Shown one piece after another: positions 35,364 to 46,111 of a stretch of DNA of 64,000 nucleotides. The translations under genes were made by a program, and so were the position numbers. Numbering within the stretch: position 1 is the stretch's first letter; every line of letters begins with the position of its first letter. The stretch is from Lysobacter auxotrophicus (lineage in GTDB: Bacteria; Pseudomonadota; Gammaproteobacteria; Xanthomonadales; Xanthomonadaceae), in contig NZ_AP027041.1 in the NCBI RefSeq assembly GCF_027924565.1, positions 248,001-312,000 on the forward strand, read 5' to 3'. The notes beneath the pieces are model-generated. The model did no database searches. It was not told the origin of the DNA and saw nothing but the letters and a program-made list of their open reading frames with translations.

Positions 35364-36692
35364 ATGCACGCCGTCACCACGCGCGCCATCCCGCGACCCG
35401 CGCCGTTCATGCTGGCGTTGCTCGTGCTGTGGTCGGCGCTGGGCATCGCGGTCGCGTTCGGCGTGGCCACGGCGATGCAATGGCAGCTTGCGGGCATCGC
35501 GTTCGCCGCGTTGCTGCTGCTGGACGTCGCGCTGCTGTGGCGTACGCCGACCCCGCAGGTCGAGCGTCGCCTTGCCGACACGTGGCCGATCGGCATCGAG
35601 CGCCCGGTGACGCTCTCGCTGGAAACGTCGCGGCGCGCGCAGACGCTCGATGTGTTCGACCTGCATCCGGGCGGATGGTCGATGGACGGCCTTCCACGGC
35701 GGCTGCGCCTGAAGCGTGGCGAGATCGCGTCGCTGGATTACCGCCTGCGCGCGAAGGCACGCGGCGACTTCCGCTTCGACGGCGTGCAGCTGCGGCTGCA
35801 TTCGCCGCTGCGGTTGTGGTGGCAGTCGCGCGTGGCGGGCGAGGCGCAGGACGTGCGCGTGTTCCCCAACTTCGCACCGCTCGCGAAGTTCGCGATGTTC
35901 AGCGCGGACCAGGCGTCGCGGCTGGTGGGTGCGCACCTTCGGCGCCGCCGCGGCGAGGGCACCGATTTCCATCAGATGCGCGAATACCGCATCGGCGACA
36001 GCCTGCGCCAGATCGACTGGAAGGCGACCGCGCGTGCGCGCCGGTTGATCTCGCGCGAATACCAGGACGAGAAGAACCAGCAGCTGGTGCTGCTGCTCGA
36101 CACCGGCCGCCGCCTGCTGGCGCGCGACGGCGAGCTGGCGCATTTCGACCACGTGCTCGACGCGGCGCTGGTGGTGGCCTACCTCGCGCTGCGCCAGGGC
36201 GATGCCGTGGGTCTGCTGGCGAGCGGCGGGGCCGGCGCGTGGGTGCCACCGCGTCGCGGCGTGGGCGCGATCGACGAACTGCTGCGCGCGACGTACGCAT
36301 TGCAGCCGCAGCCGGTCGCGACGGATTTCCTCGCGGCGGCGACGGATCTGTCGGTGCGGCAGCGGCGCCGTTCGCTGGTGATGCTGGTGACCAACCTGCG
36401 CGACGAGGACATGGACGACCTGCTCGCCGCCGTGGCGCTGCTGCGCAAGCGGCATCTGGTCTGCGTGGCGAGCCTGCGCGAGGGATCGCTCGACGAAGCG
36501 CTGTCCGAACCGGTGAACGACCTGCCCGGCGCGATCCGCGCAGGCGCGACGGCGCAGTACCTCGACCAGCGCAACGCCGCGCACGAAGCGCTGCGCAACC
36601 ACGGCGTCATGGTGCTCGACGTGGCGTGCGACCAGCTGGCCGCATCGCTGGTGGAGCGGTACCTGGCGGTGAAGCGGGATGGGTTGTTGTAG
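35364..36692 (+). CDS. DUF58 domain protein
   Basis: A 442-residue protein with two N-terminal helices (about 10-60), then a beta-rich region and the DUF58 core. The core has RRRGEGTDFHQMREYRIGDS followed by RQIDWKATARARRLISREYQ, and a VWA-like strand QLVLLLDTGRRL. In this family the core sits in a von Willebrand A-like fold and pairs with MoxR. It is the last gene of the operon. After its stop at 36692 a short run of GGGAATC-type units (36700-36735) begins a repeat-filled gap. Confidence 0.9.
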   Translation: MHAVTTRAIPRPAPFMLALLVLWSALGIAVAFGVATAMQWQLAGIAFAALLLLDVALLWRTPTPQVERRLADTWPIGIERPVTLSLETSRRAQTLDVFDLHPGGWSMDGLPRRLRLKRGEIASLDYRLRAKARGDFRFDGVQLRLHSPLRLWWQSRVAGEAQDVRVFPNFAPLAKFAMFSADQASRLVGAHLRRRRGEGTDFHQMREYRIGDSLRQIDWKATARARRLISREYQDEKNQQLVLLLDTGRRLLARDGELAHFDHVLDAALVVAYLALRQGDAVGLLASGGAGAWVPPRRGVGAIDELLRATYALQPQPVATDFLAAATDLSVRQRRRSLVMLVTNLRDEDMDDLLAAVALLRKRHLVCVASLREGSLDEALSEPVNDLPGAIRAGATAQYLDQRNAAHEALRNHGVMVLDVACDQLAASLVERYLAVKRDGLL

Positions 36693-37120
36693 CTGATCGG
36701 GAAGCGGGAATCGGGAATCGGGAAGCGGGAATCGCGCGGGTGTCGGCGGTGTAGATCTGCAGCGCCGGGCCGATCCGCATGCCGTCGCCGATCACTGCGA
36801 CGTATCCACCGTCATCCCGGCGAAGGCCGGGACCCAGGCCCATAACGCACGGGCACTCTCTCGCCGGTGAACCACCTCAGGCCGGCGAACCACCTCACCG
36901 TCATTCCAGCGAAAGCTGGAACCCATTTTGCTGTTGCTCTCGCTCTGCGATTCGCTCTCGCTCCTGATCGTCATCCCCGCGAAGGCGGGGATCCAGGGAC
37001 TTTTCACGTTTCCCGTGAGCCCTTCAGTTCAAAAAGAAGAATCACAAGCGAAGCTTCCAATCGCCTGACGGCGCTTCGTTGCACATCCCGGGTGCGCTTC
37101 GCACCCGGGCTACAAAGGCG
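36693..37120. repeat. Repeat-filled gap after the DUF58 gene
   Basis: No gene is supported in 36693-37153. In order it holds GGGAATC-type units (36700-36735), a CATCCCGGCGAAGGCCGGGA element (near 36813), the TTCCAGCGAAAGCTGGAA hairpin (near 36903), TCATCCCCGCGAAGGCGGGG (near 36971), and a short form of the GTAGCCCGGG repeat (37087-37115) that folds on itself. Confidence 0.88.
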
Positions 37121-37153
37121 CAGCGCGCTTTGCCGCCTCAGCGCGCCATCGCC

Positions 37154-37414
37154 TCACCCCACCGGCGCCGTCAGCCGCTCCAACTCCCCCAGCATTCCCA
37201 TCGCCGCCTCGCGCGACGCCCCGCACATGTCGGCCTCGGGCCGCAGCGATCCACAAAACGCCGGCCGTTCCGGCGAGCCGAACAAGCGGCACCGGTACGC
37301 GTCGTCCAGCTGCACGCACGGAATGCCCGCCGGCTTGCCGTGCGGCATGCCGGGAATCGGGGAGGTGATCGACGGCGCGATGCAGCACGCGCCGCATCCG
37401 GCGCGGCAGTCCAT
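37154..37414 (-). CDS. YkgJ-family cysteine cluster protein
   Basis: An 86-residue protein of the zinc- or iron-chelating CxxxCxxCC family. The N-terminus is [20 protein letters not shown], with the four-cysteine cluster followed by [29 protein letters not shown] and a final [11 protein letters not shown]. All eight or so cysteines of the family are visible. The ATG at 37414 is preferred over a TTG two codons upstream. It starts 11 bases after the aroE stop and is probably co-transcribed with it. Biochemical role unknown. Confidence 0.88.
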   Translation of the reverse strand: MDCRAGCGACCIAPSITSPIPGMPHGKPAGIPCVQLDDAYRCRLFGSPERPAFCGSLRPEADMCGASREAAMGMLGELERLTAPVG

Positions 37415-37425
37415 GACCAACGGGC

Positions 37426-38301
37426 TCAGTCGGCGGTGACGAGTTCCGCGCGATGTTCGCGCAGCGTCTCGTACACCTCGTCGGTTTCCGGGCGCACGCC
37501 ATGCCAGCGCAGGAAGCTTTCAGCCGCCTGTTCCACCAGCATGCCCAGGCCGTCGATGCCGTCGTGCGCGCCGGCGGCACGCGCCCACGCGAGGAAGGGA
37601 ATCGCCACCTCGCCGTAACTCAGGTCCACCGCCGCGGTGCGCGGGTTCGCCAGCGCCATCGGCAGCGACGGCAGCCCGTCCGTACGCGCGGCGGACGTCG
37701 CATTCACGATCAGGTCGAACGTGCCGAGCGTGTCGATGTCGCGCAGATAACGCGGGTGCACGCGGCCCGGGCTCGCCAGTGCATCGGCCAGCGCGTCGGC
37801 GCGCTCGGGCGTGCGGTTGACGATGTAGAGATCGCCGATGCCGGCGTCGAGCAGCGCCGGGGCGACGCCGCGGGCAGCACCGCCGGCGCCGATCAGCAGC
37901 GTGCGGCGCGAGCGCAGGTCCAGGCCCTGGCGCTCGGTGAGGTCGCGCACCAGGCCGACGCCGTCGGTGTTGTCGCCTTCCCAGCCGGTCGCCGTGCGTA
38001 CCAGCGTGTTCACCGCGCCGGCGCGGCGCGCGCGCTCGCTGAGCGTGGTGCAGACGCTGACCGCGCGGTTCTTGTGCGGCAGCGTGACGTTGGCGCCCAG
38101 GCCGCCTTCGGCCGCGAACTCCGCGACGATCGCGTCGAACAGCTCCGGCGGCGCGTCCATCGCGGCGTATTCCAGCGCGATGCCGACCTGCCGGCCGAAC
38201 GCGGCGTGGATGCGCGGCGACAACGAATGCGCGACCGGATGACCGATCACGGCGAACCGCTTGACCACGGCCGGATTTGCGACGGAGGCGAAGTTGGACA
38301 C
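37426..38301 (-). CDS. aroE: Shikimate dehydrogenase
   Basis: A 291-residue enzyme that reduces 3-dehydroshikimate to shikimate with NADPH, on the way to chorismate. Substrate-site motifs are [13 protein letters not shown] and [10 protein letters not shown] (catalytic Lys), with NTLVR and DNTDGVG following; the cofactor motif is [18 protein letters not shown] start. It is divergent from the beta-propeller gene with only 46 bases between. The chorismate pathway also feeds the pigment cluster at 51 kb. Confidence 0.95.
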   Translation of the reverse strand: MSNFASVANPAVVKRFAVIGHPVAHSLSPRIHAAFGRQVGIALEYAAMDAPPELFDAIVAEFAAEGGLGANVTLPHKNRAVSVCTTLSERARRAGAVNTLVRTATGWEGDNTDGVGLVRDLTERQGLDLRSRRTLLIGAGGAARGVAPALLDAGIGDLYIVNRTPERADALADALASPGRVHPRYLRDIDTLGTFDLIVNATSAARTDGLPSLPMALANPRTAAVDLSYGEVAIPFLAWARAAGAHDGIDGLGMLVEQAAESFLRWHGVRPETDEVYETLREHRAELVTAD

Positions 38302-38347
38302 GGGGACCCTCGCATAGACTGGAGTTCACACAGACAGGAGACGCGCG

Positions 38348-39277
38348 ATGCGACGCAGCCCGGCCTTGGCCAGCAGGTACCGCAGGTGCAGTGTAGTGGC
38401 CGCGCTCGTCGTGGGCGCCGTCGCGTTGTCCGGCCCGGCGTCGGCGTTCCTGTCCGAATTCGGCATCGAAGGCATGGGCGTGGTATCGACCAAAGCCAGC
38501 GAAATCCGCGGCAGCGTCAGCCCGGACGGCCAGCATATCGTGTGGGGAAGCACCGATCGTGAAGGAGGCGCCGGCGGCTGGGACCTGTGGCAGGCGCGCC
38601 TGAAGGACGGCCGCTGGCAGGACGCCCGCCCGCTGTCGGTCAACTCGCCGTCGAATGACTTCGATCCGCTGTTCAGTGCCGACGGCCGCTGGCTGTACTT
38701 CTTCTCCAACCGTCCCGGCGGCGTGGGCGGCGACGATCTCTATCGCGCGGCCGTGAAGCCCGATGGCAGCGTCGGCACCGCCGAAAACCTCGGCCGCGGC
38801 GTCAACACGCGCGGCGACGAGTGGGCGCCGACGCCCAGCCGTGACGGGAAGCGGCTGCTGTTCGCGAGCGACGGCCATGGCGGCGCCGGGCGTCACGACC
38901 TCTTTGTCGCGCGGTGGGACGGCGCGGCGTTCGTCGACGCCACGCCGGTGCCGGGCCTCAACACCAGGGCGGACGAGTTCGACGCCGCCTGGCTCGGCGA
39001 CGGCCGCACGCTGGTGTACGCGCGCTCGCAGGATCCGGCGACCAAGCCGGTGCGGCTGCACGTCGCCCACTGCGACGGCGCGCGTTACGTCGACGCGGGG
39101 CCGCTGGCTTTGTCGTTCAACACCGACGAGGCGACAACGCTGGGGCCGGCGATCGACTGGAACAAACCGGGCGAGCTGCTCGTCAGCGGCGCGGCGAAGT
39201 CGCCGCGTGCCGGGAAGCTCGACATCTACCGGATGAAGGCGCCAGCGGTGGCGGGGAAGGAAGGGTGCGGGGTTTGA
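38348..39277 (+). CDS. Secreted PD40 (TolB-like) beta-propeller protein
   Basis: A 309-residue exported protein with signal peptide about 1-33 (ending GPASAF). Several PD40/WD40-like repeats are visible: IRGSVSPDGQHIVWGS, FDPLFSADGRWLYFFSNRPGG and WAPTPSRDGKRLLFASDGHGG. These are typical of TolB-type six-bladed propellers and of OmpA-associated PD40 proteins. No catalytic motif is visible. AGGAG lies eight bases before the ATG. Likely a periplasmic binding or scaffold protein. Confidence 0.82.
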   Translation: MRRSPALASRYRRCSVVAALVVGAVALSGPASAFLSEFGIEGMGVVSTKASEIRGSVSPDGQHIVWGSTDREGGAGGWDLWQARLKDGRWQDARPLSVNSPSNDFDPLFSADGRWLYFFSNRPGGVGGDDLYRAAVKPDGSVGTAENLGRGVNTRGDEWAPTPSRDGKRLLFASDGHGGAGRHDLFVARWDGAAFVDATPVPGLNTRADEFDAAWLGDGRTLVYARSQDPATKPVRLHVAHCDGARYVDAGPLALSFNTDEATTLGPAIDWNKPGELLVSGAAKSPRAGKLDIYRMKAPAVAGKEGCGV

Positions 39278-39284
39278 GTGCAAC

Positions 39285-39675
39285 AGCGCCTCTCCCACCG
39301 GGAGAGGGGTTGGTTGCGGTGTCTGTCGTTTAAGTCGCAGATGGCTTTCGAGGGCACATCAAGCTCGATGCCAGCTCTTGTAGCCCGGGTAAGCGAAGCG
39401 CACCCGGGTTGGAGAAGCGGTCGCGTCCCCGGGTGCGCTTCGCTTACCCGGGCTACAAAGGCGCGGCGCAAGCGAAGAAAAGTGATTCGAGCGGCGTAGG
39501 CCGGCGGAAGCTTGGCGGGTGATTCTTCTGATCTGAAGAGCAACGGGAAAGCGTGGAAAGTCACTGGGTCCCCGCCTTCGCGGGGATGACGATCAAGAGC
39601 GATAGTGGTTGCTCTTGTAGCCCGGGTAAGCGAAGCGCACCCGGGGTGGAGAAGCGACAGCGTCCCCGGGTCAAG
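39285..39675. repeat. Repeat-filled gap with a perfect 31-bp inverted pair
   Basis: No gene is supported in 39278-39689. The gap holds the CCTCTCCCACCGGGAGAGG palindrome (about 39289-39310), a perfect inverted repeat of the GTAGCCCGGG family (arms 39378-39408 and 39428-39458), a GGTCCCCGCCTTCGCGGGGA element (about 39567-39588) and a second, damaged GTAGCCCGGG copy (39616-39675). The order mirrors, in inverted orientation, part of the gap at 36.9-37.1 kb. Confidence 0.9.
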
Positions 39676-39689
39676 GGCAGGCCGCGACC

Positions 39690-40442
39690 CTAAAGCCCAC
39701 CCGCCACATCCACCAGGCTGCCGGTCATGTACGAGGCCTCGTCCGACAGCAGCCAGACGATCGCACGTGCGATCTCCTCCGCTTCGCCGCCACGCTGCAT
39801 CGGGATGCGCGCCTTCACGCGATCCACGCGGCCGGGTTCGCCGCCGCTGGCGTGGATCTCGGTGTAGATCGAGCCCGGGCGCACGCAGTTCACGCGGATG
39901 CCTTCGGCGGCGACTTCCTTCGCCAGGCCGACGGTCAACGTGTCGATCGCCGCCTTCGACGCGGCGTAGTCGATGTACTCGTTCGGCGAGCCCAGGCGCG
40001 CGGCGACCGACGACACGTTGACGATCGCGCCGCCGTGTCCGCCATGTCGCGTCGACATGCGCCGCACCGCTTCGCGCGCGCACAGGAAACTGCCGACGAC
40101 GTTGGCGTTGAACACGCGAGTGAGGCGTTCGGCGTCCATCTCCTCCACGCGCATCTGGCGTTCGAGGATGCCGGCGTTGTTCACCAGCGCGGTGACTTCG
40201 CCGAAGCGCCGGTCCACCTCGTCGAACAATCGCATCACGTCGGCCTCGCGCCCGACGTCGACGCCCACCGCCATCGCCTCGCCGCCGTCGCGTTCGATCG
40301 CGTCGACCACGTCGGTGGCGTCCTTTTCGCGATGGCGATACGCGACGCACACGCGATAACCGGCCTGCGCGGCGAGCTTCGCGGTGGCCGCGCCGATGCC
40401 GCGGCTGCCGCCGGTGACGATGGCTATCCTGTTGCGTTCCAT
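39690..40442 (-). CDS. Short-chain dehydrogenase/reductase
   Basis: A 250-residue classical SDR. NAD(P) site TGGSRGIGAATAKLAAQ, NNAGI, catalytic Ser in VNVSSVAARLG and Tyr/Lys in YIDYAASKAAIDTL, C-terminal SLVDVAGGL. R-rich VAYRHREKDA after the second strand suggests NADPH preference. The substrate cannot be told from sequence. ATG start; the divergent or upstream neighbour is the GNAT gene on the same strand, 28 bases before it, so the three genes hemB, GNAT and SDR may form one unit. Confidence 0.88.
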   Translation of the reverse strand: MERNRIAIVTGGSRGIGAATAKLAAQAGYRVCVAYRHREKDATDVVDAIERDGGEAMAVGVDVGREADVMRLFDEVDRRFGEVTALVNNAGILERQMRVEEMDAERLTRVFNANVVGSFLCAREAVRRMSTRHGGHGGAIVNVSSVAARLGSPNEYIDYAASKAAIDTLTVGLAKEVAAEGIRVNCVRPGSIYTEIHASGGEPGRVDRVKARIPMQRGGEAEEIARAIVWLLSDEASYMTGSLVDVAGGL

Positions 40443-40470
40443 CTCGCCTCCGGTTCGCGATGCCGCCGCC

Positions 40471-40914
40471 TCACACGCGTTTGAGGTACACGTGCTGCGT
40501 CTTGATGCGCTCGAAACCCGCGCCTTCGTAGAACGGATGCGATTGATCGCGCGCGACGTTCGATCGCACCATCACCTCGCCGACGCCGATCCCGCGCGCC
40601 CAATCGAGCGCCGCATCCACCAGCGACTGGCCGATGCCGCGACGTCGAGCGGACTCGTCGACCACGAGCCCGACGATCTCCACGCGCTCGCCCGTTTCCA
40701 GCATCAGCCGGCGTTCGATTGCGATGAAGCCAAGCAGGCGCGCATCGTCGTCGGTGGCGACGATCACCGGGTGATCGGCCGAGATCAGCAGGCGACGGAG
40801 GCGGCGTTCGAACGCATCGGCCGACTGCGGGTAGCCGAGCTGCGCCGACAGCCGCGCAAGCTCGGCGGCATCGCCGATGCGCGCGCGGCGCAACGTGGTC
40901 GCGGCGTCGGCCAC
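40471..40914 (-). CDS. GNAT family N-acetyltransferase
   Basis: A 147-residue acetyltransferase. The acetyl-CoA motif VVDESARRRGIGQSLV is typical, preceded by LLGFIAIERRLMLETGERVEI and followed by RSNVARDQSHPFYEGAGFER, the usual C-terminal stretch of small GNATs. The GTG start lies two bases after the hemB stop, and no earlier start avoids overlap with hemB, so translation is probably coupled. Substrate unknown. Confidence 0.86.
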   Translation of the reverse strand: MADAATTLRRARIGDAAELARLSAQLGYPQSADAFERRLRRLLISADHPVIVATDDDARLLGFIAIERRLMLETGERVEIVGLVVDESARRRGIGQSLVDAALDWARGIGVGEVMVRSNVARDQSHPFYEGAGFERIKTQHVYLKRV

Positions 40915-40916
40915 GC

Positions 40917-43023
<2,107 letters not shown>

Positions 43024-43159
43024 GCCGGTGCGGGGCGGCCTCGTGTCGGGATGATCGGGCGCGGGAGTGCCGGCGCCGAGCGTGACAGGTCCGGCCGGCG
43101 CGGTCGAATGCGCCGCCGTCACGCGACGGGCGGCGCGCGTCGCGGCGAGGTCGGCCGGC

Positions 43160-44017
43160 TCAGTGCCGACGATGGGATTTCGCAAGGGCGTCGCCATGGC
43201 GGGACTCCAGCCAGAACTTCAGGATCAACGTGATCAGGGCGAGCCCGGCGAGCAGCGAGGCGGCCGCGAAGGCGCCAGTGCTGTCGAACTCGTTGTAGAG
43301 AATCTCGATGTGCAGCGGCAGCGTGTTGGTGAGCCCGCGGATGTGCCCGGACACCACCGACACCGCGCCGAACTCGCCCATCGCGCGCGCCGAGCACAGC
43401 AGCACGCCGTACAGCAGGCCCCATTTGATGTTGGGCAGCGTCACGCGACGGAACATCGTCCAGCCGCCGGCGCCGAGCGAACGCGCGGCGAGTTCCTCGT
43501 CCGCGCCCTGCTGCTGCATCAGCGGGATCAGCTCGCGCACCACGAACGGGAAGGTGATGAACAGCGTCGCCAGCACGATGCCGGGGCGGGCGAAGAGGAT
43601 CTTGATGTCGTACTCGCGCAGCAGTTCGGCGAACCAGCCGTGCGAGCCGAACAGCAGCACCAGGCACAGGCCCGCGACCACCGGCGACACGGCGAAGGGA
43701 AGGTCGATCAGCGACAGCAGCAGCTGCTTTCCGCGGAACTCGAAACGCGTCACCGCCCACGCCATGAAGGTGCCGAAGATCGCGTTGACGGGCACGACGA
43801 TCGCGACGGTGAACAGCGTCAGCTTCAACGCGGACACCGCGTCGGCCTGGGTGAGCGACTCCAGCCACGCGCCGAAGCCCTTTCCGAAGGCCGCGCCGAG
43901 CACCATCAGCAGCGGCAGCACGACGAGCGCGAGCATCGCCAGCACGGCGAGCGCGATGAGCACGACGCGCAGCCATGCCGGCTCCTGCAGGTCGTCGCGG
44001 TGGCGTGCGTCAGACAT
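43160..44017 (-). CDS. cysW: Sulfate ABC transporter permease CysW
   Basis: A 285-residue inner-membrane permease with six helices. Typical CysW stretches are [21 protein letters not shown] (in parts) and [21 protein letters not shown]; the ATPase-contact loop is [41 protein letters not shown] lies near the end. The ATG at 44017 is used and overlaps the end of cysT by eight bases, which implies coupled translation. Confidence 0.93.
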   Translation of the reverse strand: MSDARHRDDLQEPAWLRVVLIALAVLAMLALVVLPLLMVLGAAFGKGFGAWLESLTQADAVSALKLTLFTVAIVVPVNAIFGTFMAWAVTRFEFRGKQLLLSLIDLPFAVSPVVAGLCLVLLFGSHGWFAELLREYDIKILFARPGIVLATLFITFPFVVRELIPLMQQQGADEELAARSLGAGGWTMFRRVTLPNIKWGLLYGVLLCSARAMGEFGAVSVVSGHIRGLTNTLPLHIEILYNEFDSTGAFAAASLLAGLALITLILKFWLESRHGDALAKSHRRH

Positions 44018-44879
44018 CGCGCCTGGCTCCCTTTCGTTCGTGCGCGAACAGCAGCGGAATGGCGTTGATCGCCAGCAGGCAGACGAACGATGCGGCCAGC
44101 AGCAACGCGGCGATCGCGATCGCGCCGGCGTAGTCGTATTCCTCAAGGCGAATCGTGATGAGCAGCGGCGCGATTTCCGTCTTGTACGGCAGGTTGCCGG
44201 CGATGAAGATCACCGACCCGTATTCGCCCAGTGCACGCGCGAACGCGAGCGAGAAGCCGGTCAGCAGCGCGGGCGTGAGTTCGGGCAGCACGACGCGGCG
44301 CAGCGTGGTCAGGCGCGATGCGCCGAGCGATGCGGCCGCTTCTTCCTGCTCGCGGCCGAGCGCTTCCAGCACCGGCTGCACGGTGCGTACGGCGAATGGC
44401 AGGCCGATGAAGATCAGCGCGATGGTGATGCCGATCGGCGTGTAGGCGATCCGGATGCCGAGCGGTTCGGTGAACTGCCCGACCCAGCCGTTCGCCGAAT
44501 AGATCGCCGTCAGCGCGATGCCGGCGACGGCGGTGGGCAGGGCGAACGGGAGATCGACCAGCGCATCGAGCAGGCGCCGACCCGGGAAGCGATACCGCAC
44601 GACGACCCACGCGACGAGCGCGCCGACGACGGAAGCGATGAGCGCGGCGACGAAGGACGCGCCGAAACTCAGCTTCAGCGACGCCTGCACCCGCGGGTCC
44701 TGGATCGCGCGCAGCCAGCCGTCCACGCCGAGCCCCGCCGCGCGGATCGCCAGCGCGGCGAGCGGCAACAGCACCACCACGCTCAGCCACGCGAGGCCGA
44801 GCCCGAGGCTCAGGCCGAAGCCCGGCAACGGGCGTCGGCCACGGCGGGTGATGAGGGCGGGAAGGGCGAGGGTGGACAT
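44010..44879 (-). CDS. cysT: Sulfate ABC transporter permease CysT
   Basis: A 289-residue permease with about six helices, partner of CysW. Visible family stretches are LVDLPFALPTAVAGIALTAI, the ATPase-contact loop EEEAAASLGASRLTTLRRVVLP and ARALGEYGSVIFIAGNLP. ATG start. The 187-base gap before it (44880-45066) is occupied by two interspersed hairpins that separate it from sbp, which may lower expression of the permeases relative to the binding protein; this is inference. Confidence 0.94.
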   Translation of the reverse strand: MSTLALPALITRRGRRPLPGFGLSLGLGLAWLSVVVLLPLAALAIRAAGLGVDGWLRAIQDPRVQASLKLSFGASFVAALIASVVGALVAWVVVRYRFPGRRLLDALVDLPFALPTAVAGIALTAIYSANGWVGQFTEPLGIRIAYTPIGITIALIFIGLPFAVRTVQPVLEALGREQEEAAASLGASRLTTLRRVVLPELTPALLTGFSLAFARALGEYGSVIFIAGNLPYKTEIAPLLITIRLEEYDYAGAIAIAALLLAASFVCLLAINAIPLLFAHERKGARRDV

Positions 44880-44936
44880 GGATTACCCGAATGCAACGCG
44901 CGTTGATGGTGCGGTGACGTCATCGCCCCCGTTCTC

Positions 44937-45041
44937 CGTCATCCCCGCGAAGGCGGGGATCCATCTGCACGACGCATCAAGGCCTTCGAAGGCAGTGACG
45001 CACCGGACGGCTGGATTCCCGCCTTCGCGGGAATGACGGAG
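44937..45041. repeat. Two interspersed hairpins between sbp and cysT
   Basis: TCATCCCCGCGAAGGCGGGG (from 44939) and GGATTCCCGCCTTCGCGGGA (from 45012) are two copies of one palindromic family in opposite orientation, inside the sulfate operon. Confidence 0.88.
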
Positions 45042-45066
45042 GAAGAGCGCGGATGGCATCACCGCA

Positions 45067-46077
45067 TCACCGCGGCCGATAGATCTTGTCGAAGAACCCG
45101 CCGTCGGCGAAATGCTCCGCCTGCGCCTTCTTCCAGCCGCCGAACGCGGTGTCGATCGTCACCTGCTTCACGTTCGGGAAACGCGACAGGTCCGCCGCCG
45201 GCACCTTGTCGGGCTCGGCCGGGCGGTAGCCGTGCTTCGCCGCCAGACGCTGGCCTTCGGGCGTGTAGAGGAAACGCAGGTAGGCCTCGGCGACCTTGCG
45301 CGTGCCGTGGCGATCGACGTTCTTGTCGACCCACGCCACCGGCGGTTCGGCCTTGATGCTCAGGCTGGGCACGACGATCTCGAACTTGTCGCGCGTGTCG
45401 GCGTCGTTGAGCGTGAGCAGCGCCTCGTTCTCCCACGCGAGCAGCACGTCGCCGATGCCGCGCTCGACGAACGTCGTCGTCGCGCCGCGCGCACCGGTAT
45501 CGAGCACCGGCACGTTCTTGAACAGGCGCGTGAGGTAATCCACGACCTTGTCGCCGTCGCGGTACTCCTGCGACGCCCACGCCCACGCGGCGAGGTAGTT
45601 CCAGCGCGCTCCGCCGGAGGTCTTCGGATTCGGCGTGATGACGCCCACGCCGGGCTTCACCAGGTCGCCCCAGTCGCGGATCTGCTTCGGATTGCCCTTG
45701 CGCACCAGGAACACGATCGTCGAGGTATACGGCGCGCTGTTATGCGGCAGGCGCTTCTGCCAGTCGGCGGGCAGCAGCTTGCCGTTGGTGGCGATGGCGT
45801 CGATGTCGGCGGCGAGCGCGAGCGTGACGACATCGGCTTCCAGCCCGTCGATCACCGCGCGCGCCTGCTTGCCGGAGCCGCCGTGCGAGGCCCGGATGCT
45901 GAGCGCCTCGCCGGTCTGCTGCTTCCATTGCGCGGCGAAGGTCTGGTTCACCTCGGCGTAGAACTCGCGCGTCGGGTCGTAGGACACGTTGAGCAGCTGT
46001 ACGTCCTTCGCGTGCGCCAGCCCGGTGGCGAGCACCATCGCGAGGCCGAGCGCCGCATTGCGGATCAGGGTTTTCAT
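45067..46077 (-). CDS. sbp: Sulfate ABC transporter substrate-binding protein
   Basis: A 336-residue periplasmic protein with signal peptide about 1-23 (ending GLAHA). The sulfate-binding family pattern begins [19 protein letters not shown]. Ligand-loop stretches are [19 protein letters not shown] and [20 protein letters not shown], with ENEALLTLN near the middle and [18 protein letters not shown] near the end. It lies between the porin gene (34 bases upstream) and cysT, and supplies sulfate to the CysTW-CysA importer. Confidence 0.95.
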   Translation of the reverse strand: MKTLIRNAALGLAMVLATGLAHAKDVQLLNVSYDPTREFYAEVNQTFAAQWKQQTGEALSIRASHGGSGKQARAVIDGLEADVVTLALAADIDAIATNGKLLPADWQKRLPHNSAPYTSTIVFLVRKGNPKQIRDWGDLVKPGVGVITPNPKTSGGARWNYLAAWAWASQEYRDGDKVVDYLTRLFKNVPVLDTGARGATTTFVERGIGDVLLAWENEALLTLNDADTRDKFEIVVPSLSIKAEPPVAWVDKNVDRHGTRKVAEAYLRFLYTPEGQRLAAKHGYRPAEPDKVPAADLSRFPNVKQVTIDTAFGGWKKAQAEHFADGGFFDKIYRPR

Positions 46078-46111
46078 GGGGTGGTGTCCTGATGGGCGAA
46101 AGTCGAAAGGG

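Noticed and set aside
39690-40442. SDR at 39.7 kb as part of the pigment pathway
   Set aside because: It lies more than 10 kb from the cluster, and the cluster has its own FabG-type reductase in the operon.
43067-44068. Rightward frame of 333 codons over cysW
   Set aside because: Composition (Gln/Arg/His-rich) is that of antisense shadow; cysW on the other strand has clear permease motifs.
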